A stretch of 13,951 nt of DNA from Rhodobacterales bacterium UBA5972 (GTDB taxonomy: Bacteria > Pseudomonadota > Alphaproteobacteria > Rhodobacterales > Rhodobacteraceae): contig DJBQ01000110.1 in NCBI GenBank assembly GCA_002430125.1, positions 1 through 13,951 of the forward strand, written 5' to 3'. The notes under the pieces were generated by a model. It searched no databases. It saw only the letters and a program-made list of their open reading frames with translations, and had not been told where the DNA came from. The first letter of the stretch is position 1. The number at the start of each line of letters is the position of its first letter. Shown one piece after another: positions 1 to 7,541 of this stretch. The translations under genes and the position numbers were made by a program.

Positions 1-1
1 G

Positions 2-601
2 GCTTTGCCGCCAAAACTTGAAGGCCGCAGCAAAGATCAATTGCGCCGTATTCAGATGATCTATCAGATGGCCGACACCGCGATGAACCCGCGCCACACG
101 GTCAGGGAAATCATCGGCCGCCCGCTGGAATTCTATCTTGGCCTAAAGGGCGCTGATCTTAACAAACGGATTATCGAGCTTTTGGAAATGATCGAGCTTG
201 ATGAAAGCTTTGCGGATCGTCTGCCGGGCGAATTGTCTGGCGGCCAAAAGCAGAGGATTTGTATTGCGCGCGCACTGGCGGCTAATCCCGAATTGATCAT
301 TTGCGACGAGGTGACCTCGGCGTTGGATCAGATTGTGCAGGAAGGCATTCTGAAGCTTCTGTTGCGCCTGCAGAATGAACTTGGCGTCAGCTATATTTTC
401 ATCACGCATGACATCGCAACGGTGCAGGCGATTTCCGACGAAATCGTCGTCATGCTGCAAGGCGAAGTTGTGGAACAGGGGCTTAAGAATAAGATAATGG
501 AGCCGCCCTATCCCGAATATACCAAGCTTTTGCTGTCCTCGGTGCCTGAAATGGACCCCAATTGGCTGACCAATCTTCTTAAGGCCCGCGCGGAAACCTG
601 A
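2..601 (+). CDS. Peptide/nickel-type ABC transporter ATP-binding protein, 3' part
   Basis: This is the C-terminal ~200 residues of a DppF/OppF-class ATPase, which powers import of peptides, opines or similar solutes from the cytoplasmic face of a permease. The reading frame is open at the window edge, so the start and Walker A lie upstream. Counting from the TTG at 5, visible motifs are a Q-loop (Q21, followed by MADTAMNPR), the ABC signature LSGGQ (77-81), Walker B with catalytic Glu (LIICDE, 97-102), a D-loop SALD (105-108) and the switch His (H135, ITHD). The C-terminal PYPEYTKLLLSSVP resembles the oligopeptide-family tail. The usual DEPTSALD is DEVTSALD here, and the Q-loop is MADTAMNPR rather than DPYASLNPR. 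I associate this style with fused two-domain ATPases of alphaproteobacteria, so this may be the second half of a fusion (inference). It ends 5 bases from the convergent thioesterase gene and may carry the substrate of the downstream catabolic genes. Confidence 0.93.
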   Translation, partial: ALPPKLEGRSKDQLRRIQMIYQMADTAMNPRHTVREIIGRPLEFYLGLKGADLNKRIIELLEMIELDESFADRLPGELSGGQKQRICIARALAANPELIICDEVTSALDQIVQEGILKLLLRLQNELGVSYIFITHDIATVQAISDEIVVMLQGEVVEQGLKNKIMEPPYPEYTKLLLSSVPEMDPNWLTNLLKARAET

Positions 602-606
602 ACCGG

Positions 607-1440
607 CTAATTCTTGAACCAAACCAATTGGCTGCCGGTCGCAAGTAATTTGCCGCCACGGCCCCAGATTTGCATGTTCTGGTCGTGAAAATTTCCATGA
701 AACCGTATCCCGTCGACAACGCCCAGCACCGGTTCGATGCCTTGTGCGGCGATGTCTTCGGGTGCTCCGGTGAAATGCGTGGTGATTGATACGCTGCCCA
801 TGGGGGTGGATTTCGCGCGTACATTGAAAATCCTTAACAGAAAACTGTCAGCGATTGCGGTGAGTGATAGATAATCCAACGGTCTGGGCGGGTTGTCTGA
901 AACATATTGCACCGACCGGGTGGACAGCTTGGACGTGCAAAGGGCGGATGCAAATGCCGGCGCGCCTTCAACAAAACGAATGTCGTAAGCGTTCAGCCAC
1001 GGCAACGGGAAGACACCGGTTGAGCGGTCAAAATCCGTATGCGGGCCAATGGCCGGTGCGTCGACTGACTGATGATCGAATCCAGCCTCGCGCAGGGCAG
1101 TAATCACACTGGCATTGCTGCAAATACGCCCGTTTTGGACCAGCTCAACTGACCAGTGTTGAATGTACTTACCACTTCGCGCCAGTTTGACAGTGATATC
1201 AAATTCACCATCCGCAACTGCCGCCAGTAAATTCACCGTCAGCGAAACCGGGGTTCCGGCCAATCGCCGATCAATCAAAACCGCTTGCATCAGGCAGGCC
1301 GCAGTTATGCCGCCATATGGGCCGATCACATTTGCATAAGTTTTGGTCGTCTGTCCGCGATAAGTGTCGTCACCTGTCAGGATCAAGCTTGTGGCGATAT
1401 CAAGTGGGTGAAGCTCGGGCATCAGATTTTCGCGACTCAT
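607..1440 (-). CDS. Acyl-CoA thioesterase-like protein (double hotdog, 4HBT_3/TesB type)
   Basis: Predicted 277-residue cytosolic thioesterase, expected to hydrolyse an acyl-CoA (or similar thioester) to free acid and CoA. The N-terminal hotdog has the central-helix pattern GPYGGITAACLMQAVL (about 41-56) and the following strands IQHWSVELVQNGRICSNASV (about 93-112). The second hotdog carries LTAIADSFLLRIF, with an Asp-Ser at the usual active-site helix position, then SVSITTHFTG and the terminal LLATGSQLVW strand typical of the family. Length fits a tandem hotdog. The first ATG has no clear Shine-Dalgarno; an alternative ATG seven codons in (1422) is no better, so the start is uncertain. It is the last gene of the minus-strand unit and is separated from the GMC gene by 105 bases containing interlocked inverted repeats, so it may be regulated separately. 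The substrate is unknown. A thioesterase here implies a CoA-linked step, yet no CoA ligase is in the window. Confidence 0.8.
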   Translation of the reverse strand: MSRENLMPELHPLDIATSLILTGDDTYRGQTTKTYANVIGPYGGITAACLMQAVLIDRRLAGTPVSLTVNLLAAVADGEFDITVKLARSGKYIQHWSVELVQNGRICSNASVITALREAGFDHQSVDAPAIGPHTDFDRSTGVFPLPWLNAYDIRFVEGAPAFASALCTSKLSTRSVQYVSDNPPRPLDYLSLTAIADSFLLRIFNVRAKSTPMGSVSITTHFTGAPEDIAAQGIEPVLGVVDGIRFHGNFHDQNMQIWGRGGKLLATGSQLVWFKN

Positions 1441-1455
1441 TTCAGATTTGTGCAG

Positions 1456-1526
1456 CCTAATGAGGTCTTTGCGGTGGGTGTGGGTTTCGTTGCGTCATTA
1501 GGTGATCCGTCCCACAAACCGCAAAG
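1456..1526 (-). promoter_or_regulatory. Interlocked inverted repeats in thioesterase leader
   Basis: Two inverted repeats interleave in the 105-base gap before the thioesterase gene. Pair A is CCTAATGA (1456-1463) with TCATTAGG (1495-1502), a perfect 8-bp match. Pair B is CTTTGCGG plus TGTGGG (1467-1474 and 1479-1484) with CCCACA plus CCGCAAAG (1511-1516 and 1519-1526), 14 bp with a 4/2-base internal loop. The order A-B-A'-B' means the two stems cannot nest. In the minus-strand transcript they would be alternative hairpins or, less easily, a pseudoknot, and they end 15 bases before the ATG. There is no run of T after either stem, so a simple intrinsic terminator is unlikely. Overlapping operator sites are the alternative reading. 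Confidence 0.5.
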
Positions 1527-1545
1527 TTGAATTGCCGCAACCGAT

Positions 1546-3141
1546 TCACGCATCGGCCAAAATGAAACCAACCGCCCGCCCGGCGATCATCATTGTCGGA
1601 GCGTTGGTGTTGCCGGATGTCAGGCACGGCATCACGGAACAGTCAGCCACCCGCAGGCCGGTAACGCCGTTCACCCTAAGGTTCAGATCAACCACAGAAG
1701 CTGGGCCTGGCCCCATTCGGCAGGTGCCGGACGGATGAAATATCGTGCGCGCATGTTTTCGGATTGCCGGATCAAGGGTGTTTGAACCAGCAATGCTTGA
1801 AACATCCGGACCCGGCCAAATCTCATCGGTGACCAGCTCGGCCAGCGGGTTTTGGCGGAAAATATCGCGCGCAAGTCGAATGCCGCGCCGCAATGTATCC
1901 AAGTCCTCAATCCGGTCCAATGGATTGGCGGTGAAATGCAAGTCACTGGCCGGGTTAGCGTCTTTCAGGGCCAGTCGCCCCCGCGATTTAGGCCGCATTG
2001 TCATTGGGTTAACGGAAACCGCATGCACCTCCAAAGGCGGCGTGCCGGGTGGCCCCGGCGCAAAAGGTGTAAAATTATATTGAACGTCAGGCCGCCCTTC
2101 GCCTGTTGTGTCGGCACAAGCACCGCTTTCCAACAGGTTTGACGCCAGCAAACCACGCCGAAACAGCGCGTATTCGGCTCCATGGCGCAGCGCTTTCAGC
2201 CCCTTATCTGCCCCATGAACCCCGATTGGATGTTTCAGACGCATCGTAACCGGCGCGCCAACATGATCCTGATAATTTGCCCCAACCTCGGGTGCGTCAT
2301 GGATCACCTCAATGCCAAGGGCCGTAAGGTGGTGGGCTGGTCCAATGCCCGAATGCATCAGCAGTTTAGGGCTTTGAAACGAACCTGCGGTTAAAATAAT
2401 CTCTTTGCGCGCAAGGATCGTTTTTGGTCCTTCAGGACCGATTACCTCAACCCCGGCGGCGCGGCGTCCCTTGAATTTCAGGCGTTGCGCCTGATGACCG
2501 GTCAACACCGTCAGGGTTTCAAGATGCAGGGCAGGCCGCAAAAACGCCACTGCTGCCGATTTGCGCCGTCCTTTATGGGCGGTGATCTGATACCAACCAG
2601 CGCCTTCCTGTTGCGCCCCGTTGAAATCCTCATTCGCAGGCAACCCGGTGGCAATTGCTGACTGAATCATTGCCGCGCCCAACGGGTGTTTGTAGATCGG
2701 ATCGGCAACCATCAAAGGCCCTGATTGACCATGAAAAGGATCGCCAAGCCGCGTGTTCGCCTCTTGCGATTTGAAAACCGGTAAGACGTCCTGATAGGCC
2801 CAGCCTGTGCAGCCGTGAACCTCGGCCCAATCGTCATAATCGCGTTTTTGGCCACGCATATAAATCATACCGTTGACCGAAGACCCTCCACCCAGAACCC
2901 GTCCTTGCGGCACCGCAAACCGGTTGCCGTCAAGGCTTGGTTCAGGTTCGGAAACCACAGCCGCAACATCCCGGCTGGCCATGGATTTGAAGAATGTCGC
3001 CGGTATGTGGATCCACGGGCTTTTGTCGCGTGCGCCGCTTTCGATCAGTACGACCGAGAACCGCCCGTCTTGCGCCAAACCGGCGGCAATGACGCAGCCA
3101 GCAGCGCCGCCGCCAATCACCACATAATCAAATTCCGTCAT
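1546..3141 (-). CDS. GMC family FAD-dependent oxidoreductase (choline/alcohol dehydrogenase-like)
   Basis: A 531-residue flavoprotein that should oxidise an alcohol to an aldehyde or ketone (choline dehydrogenase/alcohol dehydrogenase class). The N-terminal Rossmann motif is VVIGGGAAGCV (7-17). GMC signature 1 is GRVLGGGSSVNGMIYMRG (80-97) and signature 2 is GSFQSPKLLMHSGIGP (253-268). The catalytic pair is present: His469 in FHPSGTCRMG and Asn513 in SGNTNAPTMMIAGRA, the equivalents of choline oxidase His466 and Asn510 by motif. The length is normal and no signal peptide is seen, so it is probably cytosolic. The start codon overlaps the CocE stop in an ATGA arrangement (3138-3141), with GGGA about six bases upstream, indicating translational coupling. 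The substrate cannot be read from the sequence. Context suggests it oxidises an alcohol released by the neighbouring esterase or produced by the dioxygenase (inference). Confidence 0.93.
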   Translation of the reverse strand: MTEFDYVVIGGGAAGCVIAAGLAQDGRFSVVLIESGARDKSPWIHIPATFFKSMASRDVAAVVSEPEPSLDGNRFAVPQGRVLGGGSSVNGMIYMRGQKRDYDDWAEVHGCTGWAYQDVLPVFKSQEANTRLGDPFHGQSGPLMVADPIYKHPLGAAMIQSAIATGLPANEDFNGAQQEGAGWYQITAHKGRRKSAAVAFLRPALHLETLTVLTGHQAQRLKFKGRRAAGVEVIGPEGPKTILARKEIILTAGSFQSPKLLMHSGIGPAHHLTALGIEVIHDAPEVGANYQDHVGAPVTMRLKHPIGVHGADKGLKALRHGAEYALFRRGLLASNLLESGACADTTGEGRPDVQYNFTPFAPGPPGTPPLEVHAVSVNPMTMRPKSRGRLALKDANPASDLHFTANPLDRIEDLDTLRRGIRLARDIFRQNPLAELVTDEIWPGPDVSSIAGSNTLDPAIRKHARTIFHPSGTCRMGPGPASVVDLNLRVNGVTGLRVADCSVMPCLTSGNTNAPTMMIAGRAVGFILADA

Positions 3142-5144
3142 GTGAAATCCCGTGGCACAGTTGTTTCAACGTCGCGCTCATAGACAAGTACATCCCCCTC
3201 AAAAGCTTCTAGCCGTCCGGCCAGATAATAGGTCTCGGCGTCCGACCACATTTTCGCAGTGGTTTCGGTGCGAATTGACCAGTCACCGCGCGCAAGTTCT
3301 TGTGTCCAATGGATATCGCCCGACGCACATAACGGATCATCAGGATGAATGCGCCAAACCTCGCGGGTAACGGTGCCAGACCGCAGCCCATGCATCGGAT
3401 CTTCGTTTAATCCCAGATCATCGTGCAAAATCAGACGAATTTCGCCAGTAGTCTGATCCGTCTCCTGCGTTTTTTCATACAAAGCCGGCCGCAAAACGCG
3501 GGCTTCCCAAGGCGACGCACCCTCGGCCTCGTCAAATTGCCATTCGTTTTTTTCAGACCCGGTGTGAACTGGCAGCTCAAGCGCGCCTTCCAACAGGGTC
3601 AAAGTGGCGCGTTCCGCAACCGGCCACAGGAACGGCCAATAGGCCGAACTGATCGCCACCCGTAGCCGCATTCCGGCTTTGATCCGATAGGCCATTTGAT
3701 CCAGAGTCAGCGCAATTTCAAAGGCTTCACCCGGCACAATATCTTGAGGCGCCTCGTGGCCGTTGCGATGGCACAGGTTCAAAACGCCGTAAGTCACCCG
3801 CCCCGAGGCGCCATCCGGATGGACCTCGCACAAACGAACGGCGATTTGTGCGCGTGGTTTGTCACTGGATAGGCGCAACCGAATAAACGGCGCCCCAAGA
3901 ATATCCAAATCCTGTTGCAGAACGTCGGTATCAAAACAAGCAGACCGCGCGTCATCGTCGCGTTGATCGGCGTGATGCTGCGGCACGTCTCCCGACATTG
4001 GGAAAAAGCTGCCAACCCCGAACCCGCAATCAAGTGGCGAGTTGACCTGCGTTTCAAATGCACCGCCGTTTCCACCTAAAACGCCTGCACCTGACAACGG
4101 TAAAACCTGCGTCAAAACCCGCTCGGAGGGCCAGACCGACTCGGCCAGCCAATGCCCATCGCGGTGCTTGTGCATCCGCGCCGGTTTGACGGTTTGCTGC
4201 AAATAGGCACGGTAGGCCGGGTCGTTTTCCACCCCCGTCGCAATCCCTTTCAGCCAATGGTCCCACCAGCGAACTGCCTCTTGCAAAAATCCGATCTGCG
4301 GGCCGGGGTCAGCCGTGTGGGGGTATTGATGCACCCACGGACCGACGATGCCTTTCACCGGAACATCAAGGTTTTCAACCAGTTGGCTGACGGTGTTCAT
4401 GTAGTTATCGGCCCACCCACCAATGCTTAACACCGGTATTTTGATCGCGCTGTAATCCTCGCAAACCGATCCGTGTTTCCAGTATTCATCCCGTCTTTGA
4501 TGTGCCAGCCACGTCGCCGCCAAAAATGGTTCAGCCTCAAGCCGTTCCATCCACATTTCCCGCCATTTATCTCCGACCAGCGCCGGGTCTGGCGGGCGCG
4601 AGGAATACGACCACATCTGGCTGCCCCACGCGAAATTGTCGTTCAAAAGGCATCCGCCTTTATAATGAATATCGTCGGCATACCGGTCGGTGGTCGAGCA
4701 AACCGTGATGATGGCGCGCAAAGCATCCGGGTTCATCGCGGCGGTTTGCAGGCAGTTAAACCCGCCCCAGCTTTTGCCCATCATACCGACGTTGCCGTCA
4801 CACCACGGCTGCGCCGCAATCCAAGCAATCGCGGCGACCGCGTCGTCTAATTCGACTTGGGTATACTCGTCCGCCATCAAACCCTGGCTTTCACCACTGC
4901 CGCGCATATCAAGCCGGACGACTGCATAGCCGCGCCCGGCGAAATATTTGTGCATGATCTCGTCGCGCCCAATCGTGCCGTCGCGTTTGCGGTATGGGAT
5001 ATATTCCATAATCGCCGGGAAGGGTTTTTCGGAGGCTTCTTCGGGCATCCAGACGCGTGCAGACAATCTGCATCCGTCAGGCATCGGCACGCCCATATCC
5101 TGATCTTCGACAATTTTATGCGGAAATTGCGTAACGATATGCAT
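3138..5144 (-). CDS. CocE/NonD (X-Pro dipeptidyl-peptidase S15) family serine hydrolase
   Basis: Predicted alpha/beta-hydrolase of 668 residues cleaving an ester or amide; the family includes cocaine esterase, alpha-amino-acid ester hydrolases and glutaryl-7-ACA acylase. The hydrolase domain spans roughly residues 15-300. The nucleophile is Ser125 in GKSWGG, the acid Asp246 in GGWADNY and the base His272 in GPWVHQYPH; Tyr51 (IPYRKRD) fits the family oxyanion-hole Tyr. A jelly-roll PepX_C domain follows (about 320-550), then some 110 extra residues not found in classical CocE (~570 aa). An in-frame ATG at 5183 exists, but the ATG at 5144 is preceded by GGGGAGAG at good spacing and begins the conserved sequence, so 5144 is preferred. 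No signal peptide is evident. It lies 60 bases after the dioxygenase and overlaps the GMC start by 4 bases. The substrate is unknown. Confidence 0.92.
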   Translation of the reverse strand: MHIVTQFPHKIVEDQDMGVPMPDGCRLSARVWMPEEASEKPFPAIMEYIPYRKRDGTIGRDEIMHKYFAGRGYAVVRLDMRGSGESQGLMADEYTQVELDDAVAAIAWIAAQPWCDGNVGMMGKSWGGFNCLQTAAMNPDALRAIITVCSTTDRYADDIHYKGGCLLNDNFAWGSQMWSYSSRPPDPALVGDKWREMWMERLEAEPFLAATWLAHQRRDEYWKHGSVCEDYSAIKIPVLSIGGWADNYMNTVSQLVENLDVPVKGIVGPWVHQYPHTADPGPQIGFLQEAVRWWDHWLKGIATGVENDPAYRAYLQQTVKPARMHKHRDGHWLAESVWPSERVLTQVLPLSGAGVLGGNGGAFETQVNSPLDCGFGVGSFFPMSGDVPQHHADQRDDDARSACFDTDVLQQDLDILGAPFIRLRLSSDKPRAQIAVRLCEVHPDGASGRVTYGVLNLCHRNGHEAPQDIVPGEAFEIALTLDQMAYRIKAGMRLRVAISSAYWPFLWPVAERATLTLLEGALELPVHTGSEKNEWQFDEAEGASPWEARVLRPALYEKTQETDQTTGEIRLILHDDLGLNEDPMHGLRSGTVTREVWRIHPDDPLCASGDIHWTQELARGDWSIRTETTAKMWSDAETYYLAGRLEAFEGDVLVYERDVETTVPRDFT

Positions 5145-5185
5145 GGCCGACTCTCCCCTGACAGCTTGGCCAGTCAAGGACACAG

Positions 5186-5204
5186 GGGCGTTGCGCGCAA
5201 GCCC
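5186..5204 (-). other. Intercistronic stem-loop after dioxygenase stop codon
   Basis: Immediately after the dioxygenase stop, the minus-strand transcript can form GGGCTTG-CGCG-CAA(C)GCCC: a 7-bp GC-rich stem with one bulged base and a 4-base loop. No U-tract follows and cocE starts about 40 bases later. It is therefore more likely an mRNA-processing or stability element, or a weak attenuator, than a full terminator. Confidence 0.4.
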
Positions 5205-6095
5205 TTAAACCATACGCATACTGCTTAAACCGTCCGCCTCGGTCACCGAAGAACAAATGCTGGCCAGCGCACGTGGCTTAGAATAATCCCAGGGCTGACC
5301 GCGATGGATTGTGGCGCGCTCGTCCCAGATAAGGACATCGCCGACCGTCCATTTATGGCTATAGACATATTCAGGTTGGGTGCAGAATTCGGTCAATTCA
5401 GTCAGCAACACCTCGCTGGCGGCCTCGTCCATGCCATCAATGCGAAACGCGTGCGAGGCAATATAAAGCGCGTCCTCGCCGGTTACCGGGTTGCGCCAAA
5501 TCGAATTCCAATGCGTGTCAGGCCATTTGATGATCGCATGCTGGCGCGCAAGTTCGGCATCGATCTTGGCACGGGAATGTGAAAACCGGTGGTGAATTCC
5601 GCGCCCTCGGATCCGCCTTTTCAGGCTTTCGGGCATATCGTGCCACGCCAGCCTGGTCGAGGCGATTTCCGTTTCGCCGCCGGTTTCCGTTACGATTTTG
5701 GCGGTCAGAATATTCACCAGCGCCGGGATCGGTAAAAACGTGCTGTCGGTGTGCCACAGCTGATTGCTTTTGAGGCTGAGCGTATGCAATTCCATCGCCC
5801 CGGTCACGCCGCCATTGGCCGTGACATTGCTTAATTGCGATATCTCGAACGGGTCACTGGGCAGTTTTTCATCGGCTTTGCGATCTTCCAAGGGGCCAAA
5901 CATTTCAGCAAGACGCATGTGCGTCTGCGCTGGCAGCTTTTGATTGCGAAACAGCAAGGCCGATTGATGTTCAAAACAAGCCCGAATGGCGGGAAAAACA
6001 TCGAGCAAGTCTACTGTGGCAAGGTCGATGTCCAGAACCTCGACACCGAAACGGGGTGAAAGCGGCTTTGTTCTAAGGGTTTTAAGCGGGGACAT
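5205..6095 (-). CDS. TauD/TfdA family Fe(II)/2-oxoglutarate-dependent dioxygenase
   Basis: A 296-residue non-heme iron oxygenase expected to couple 2-oxoglutarate decarboxylation to hydroxylation of a substrate, often leading to C-S, C-O or C-N cleavage in this family. The facial triad is complete: His115 and Asp117 in WHTDSTF and His264 in ATIHRGQPWD. Arg275 in SKPRAL is the 2-oxoglutarate carboxylate ligand. The N-terminal SPRFGVEVLDIDL motif and the length are normal for TauD/TfdA. The start is supported by GGAG seven bases upstream of the ATG. It is the first gene of the minus-strand unit and is divergent from the amidohydrolase gene across a 147-base shared promoter region, so the two units are probably co-regulated. 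The substrate could be a sulfonate, an aryloxy-acid or an alkylamine; nothing here distinguishes them. No sulfonate transporter or desulfonation partners are visible, so taurine is not favoured. Confidence 0.94.
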   Translation of the reverse strand: MSPLKTLRTKPLSPRFGVEVLDIDLATVDLLDVFPAIRACFEHQSALLFRNQKLPAQTHMRLAEMFGPLEDRKADEKLPSDPFEISQLSNVTANGGVTGAMELHTLSLKSNQLWHTDSTFLPIPALVNILTAKIVTETGGETEIASTRLAWHDMPESLKRRIRGRGIHHRFSHSRAKIDAELARQHAIIKWPDTHWNSIWRNPVTGEDALYIASHAFRIDGMDEAASEVLLTELTEFCTQPEYVYSHKWTVGDVLIWDERATIHRGQPWDYSKPRALASICSSVTEADGLSSMRMV

Positions 6096-6242
6096 GGCAC
6101 AGCTCCGGTTGTTTCGAAATTCAAATCAGGAATCAGATGACTTGTCCATCGTTTAAGGATTGATGCGTTTCAAAATTCGTGGCACGCTGCCCCCACCACT
6201 GGCACAGGAACCGGGCCGCAAACGCAAAGGACGCGTGCGGAT
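6096..6242. promoter_or_regulatory. Divergent promoter region with GTTTCRAAATTC direct repeats
   Basis: The 147 bases between the divergent dioxygenase and amidohydrolase genes must hold promoters for both units. A 12-bp sequence occurs twice in the same orientation with one mismatch: GTTTCGAAATTC (6111-6122, containing the palindrome TTTCGAAA) and GTTTCAAAATTC (6167-6178), with starts 56 bp apart. This is the kind of spacing seen for paired regulator sites. No convincing -35/-10 pair could be assigned on either strand, and no regulator gene lies next to it in the window. Confidence 0.5.
6216..6240 (+). promoter_or_regulatory. Hairpin presenting the amidohydrolase ribosome binding site in its loop
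   Basis: CCGC (6216-6219) pairs with GCGG (6237-6240) and ACGC (6222-6225) with GCGT (6233-6236), leaving AA bulged and a 7-base loop AAAGGAC that is the best Shine-Dalgarno before the ATG at 6243. The stem is 8 bp and GC-rich. It could modulate translation of the first gene, or as DNA could be an operator. Confidence 0.4.
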
Positions 6243-7541
6243 ATGGTGTGGATGCCCGAAATTCTATCAAAGTTAAACCAAGACGGCATCGCAGTATTGC
6301 GAAATGTCAGGCTTCCGGCTTGCGTGGCACCTGCGGGGTTGCCTGTGGTTTCTGATGGGCTGGTAGCTTGCGACATTACGCTTGCAGGCGGGCGTTTGGC
6401 CAAAATCTCGCCGGGGTCAGGCGGCGGTTTCGGCGGAGCGATGTTGTGGCCATGCCCAATCGATGCCCATACCCATATCGACAAAGGTCAGGTCAGCAAC
6501 CGAAGCCCAAATAGAGACGGTACATTTACGGGCGCACAACAGGCGGCAGCGCGTGATCGGCAAAACTATCCGGGCCTTGATGACTTGCGCAGTCGCGCCG
6601 GTTTTGCCCTTCGGTCAGCCTTTAGTCACGGCACAGTTGCCTTGCGCAGCCATGTGGACACAGCAGACGGCTTTCACGACCGGTTTTCCGTTCTGTGCGA
6701 GTTGGCGCAAGACTGGACCGGGCGTTTGGATGTCCAACTTGCGCCCTTTATTGGGGTTGAAGAGCCGCCGGAAAGGATTGCAGAAATTGCCTTGATTGCA
6801 CGGCATTCCACCAGTGGTGTTCTTAGTGCATTTTTGTATGAATGCAGCGGCTTGCCGGGGTTTCTTGATCTGGTAATGTCTTTGGCAGATCGACACAGTC
6901 TTGCTCTGGACTTTCATGCAGACGAAACACTTGACCCAACATCAAACTGCACGCGGGCCGTGGCGCAAGCTGTCCTTCGAAACCGGTTTGAGGGGGCAGT
7001 TCTTGTCGGCCATTGCTGTTCCTTATCTGTGCAATCACCCGCCGAACTTGACCGGACGCTGGATCTGATTGCCCAAGCCAAGCTTAACATTGTCAGCCTG
7101 CCGATGTGCAACACCTACCTTATGTCGCGGCAGGGTTGCACCCCCCGTTTGCGCGGTGTCGCGCCCGTTCATGAAATGCGGGTGCGCGGCATAAAGGTGG
7201 TTTTCGCAACCGATAACAGCCGCGACGGGTTTCACTCTTATGGGGACCTGGACATGCCGGAATTGTTTCGCGACGCGGTCAGAATAATGCATCTGGATCA
7301 TCCTGTCGGGGACTGGCCGCAAACCGTTCTCAATCATGCCGCCGAAGCAATTGGCCGGCCCGCGCTAGGACAGTTGCGGGAAGGTGGACCAGCAGATTTC
7401 ATCCTGTTCAAAGCCCGAAACTGGAACGAGTTCGTCGCGCGCCCACAAAGTGATCGCATAGTCGTTCGAAACGGCGCGCCAATCCAGATTCCACCGCCGG
7501 ACTTTAGTGAACTGGACGGGCTGGAAGGAATGACTGCATGA
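6243..7541 (+). CDS. Cytosine deaminase-like metal-dependent amidohydrolase
   Basis: A 432-residue amidohydrolase-superfamily enzyme of the CodA/N-isopropylammelide type, expected to hydrolyse a C-N bond on a heterocycle or cyclic amide (deamination or ring opening). Metal ligands and catalytic residues align by motif: His76 and His78 (DAHTHIDKG), His225 and Glu228 (DFHADE), His257 (VGHCCS) and Asp324 (FATDN), followed by the family's RDGFHSYGDLDM. The C-terminal strand LREGGPADFILFKA is the usual second half of the small beta domain. The region equivalent to CodA's pyrimidine pocket is not close enough to call cytosine as substrate. Translation probably starts at the ATG at 6243 with AAAGGA 11 bases upstream (within a hairpin loop); an ATG at 6252 is an alternative. 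It is the first gene of the plus-strand unit and overlaps the next gene in an ATGA arrangement. Confidence 0.88.
   Translation: MVWMPEILSKLNQDGIAVLRNVRLPACVAPAGLPVVSDGLVACDITLAGGRLAKISPGSGGGFGGAMLWPCPIDAHTHIDKGQVSNRSPNRDGTFTGAQQAAARDRQNYPGLDDLRSRAGFALRSAFSHGTVALRSHVDTADGFHDRFSVLCELAQDWTGRLDVQLAPFIGVEEPPERIAEIALIARHSTSGVLSAFLYECSGLPGFLDLVMSLADRHSLALDFHADETLDPTSNCTRAVAQAVLRNRFEGAVLVGHCCSLSVQSPAELDRTLDLIAQAKLNIVSLPMCNTYLMSRQGCTPRLRGVAPVHEMRVRGIKVVFATDNSRDGFHSYGDLDMPELFRDAVRIMHLDHPVGDWPQTVLNHAAEAIGRPALGQLREGGPADFILFKARNWNEFVARPQSDRIVVRNGAPIQIPPPDFSELDGLEGMTA

Noticed and set aside
143..622. Long reverse-strand open frame over the ABC ATPase gene, and similar antisense frames over GMC, CocE and HpaH
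   Set aside because: They mirror real genes in other frames, lack family motifs and ribosome binding sites, and are expected at this GC content.
5145..5183. Upstream ATG for the CocE gene (13 extra residues)
   Set aside because: The GGGGAGAG Shine-Dalgarno sits inside this stretch at correct spacing for the ATG at 5144.
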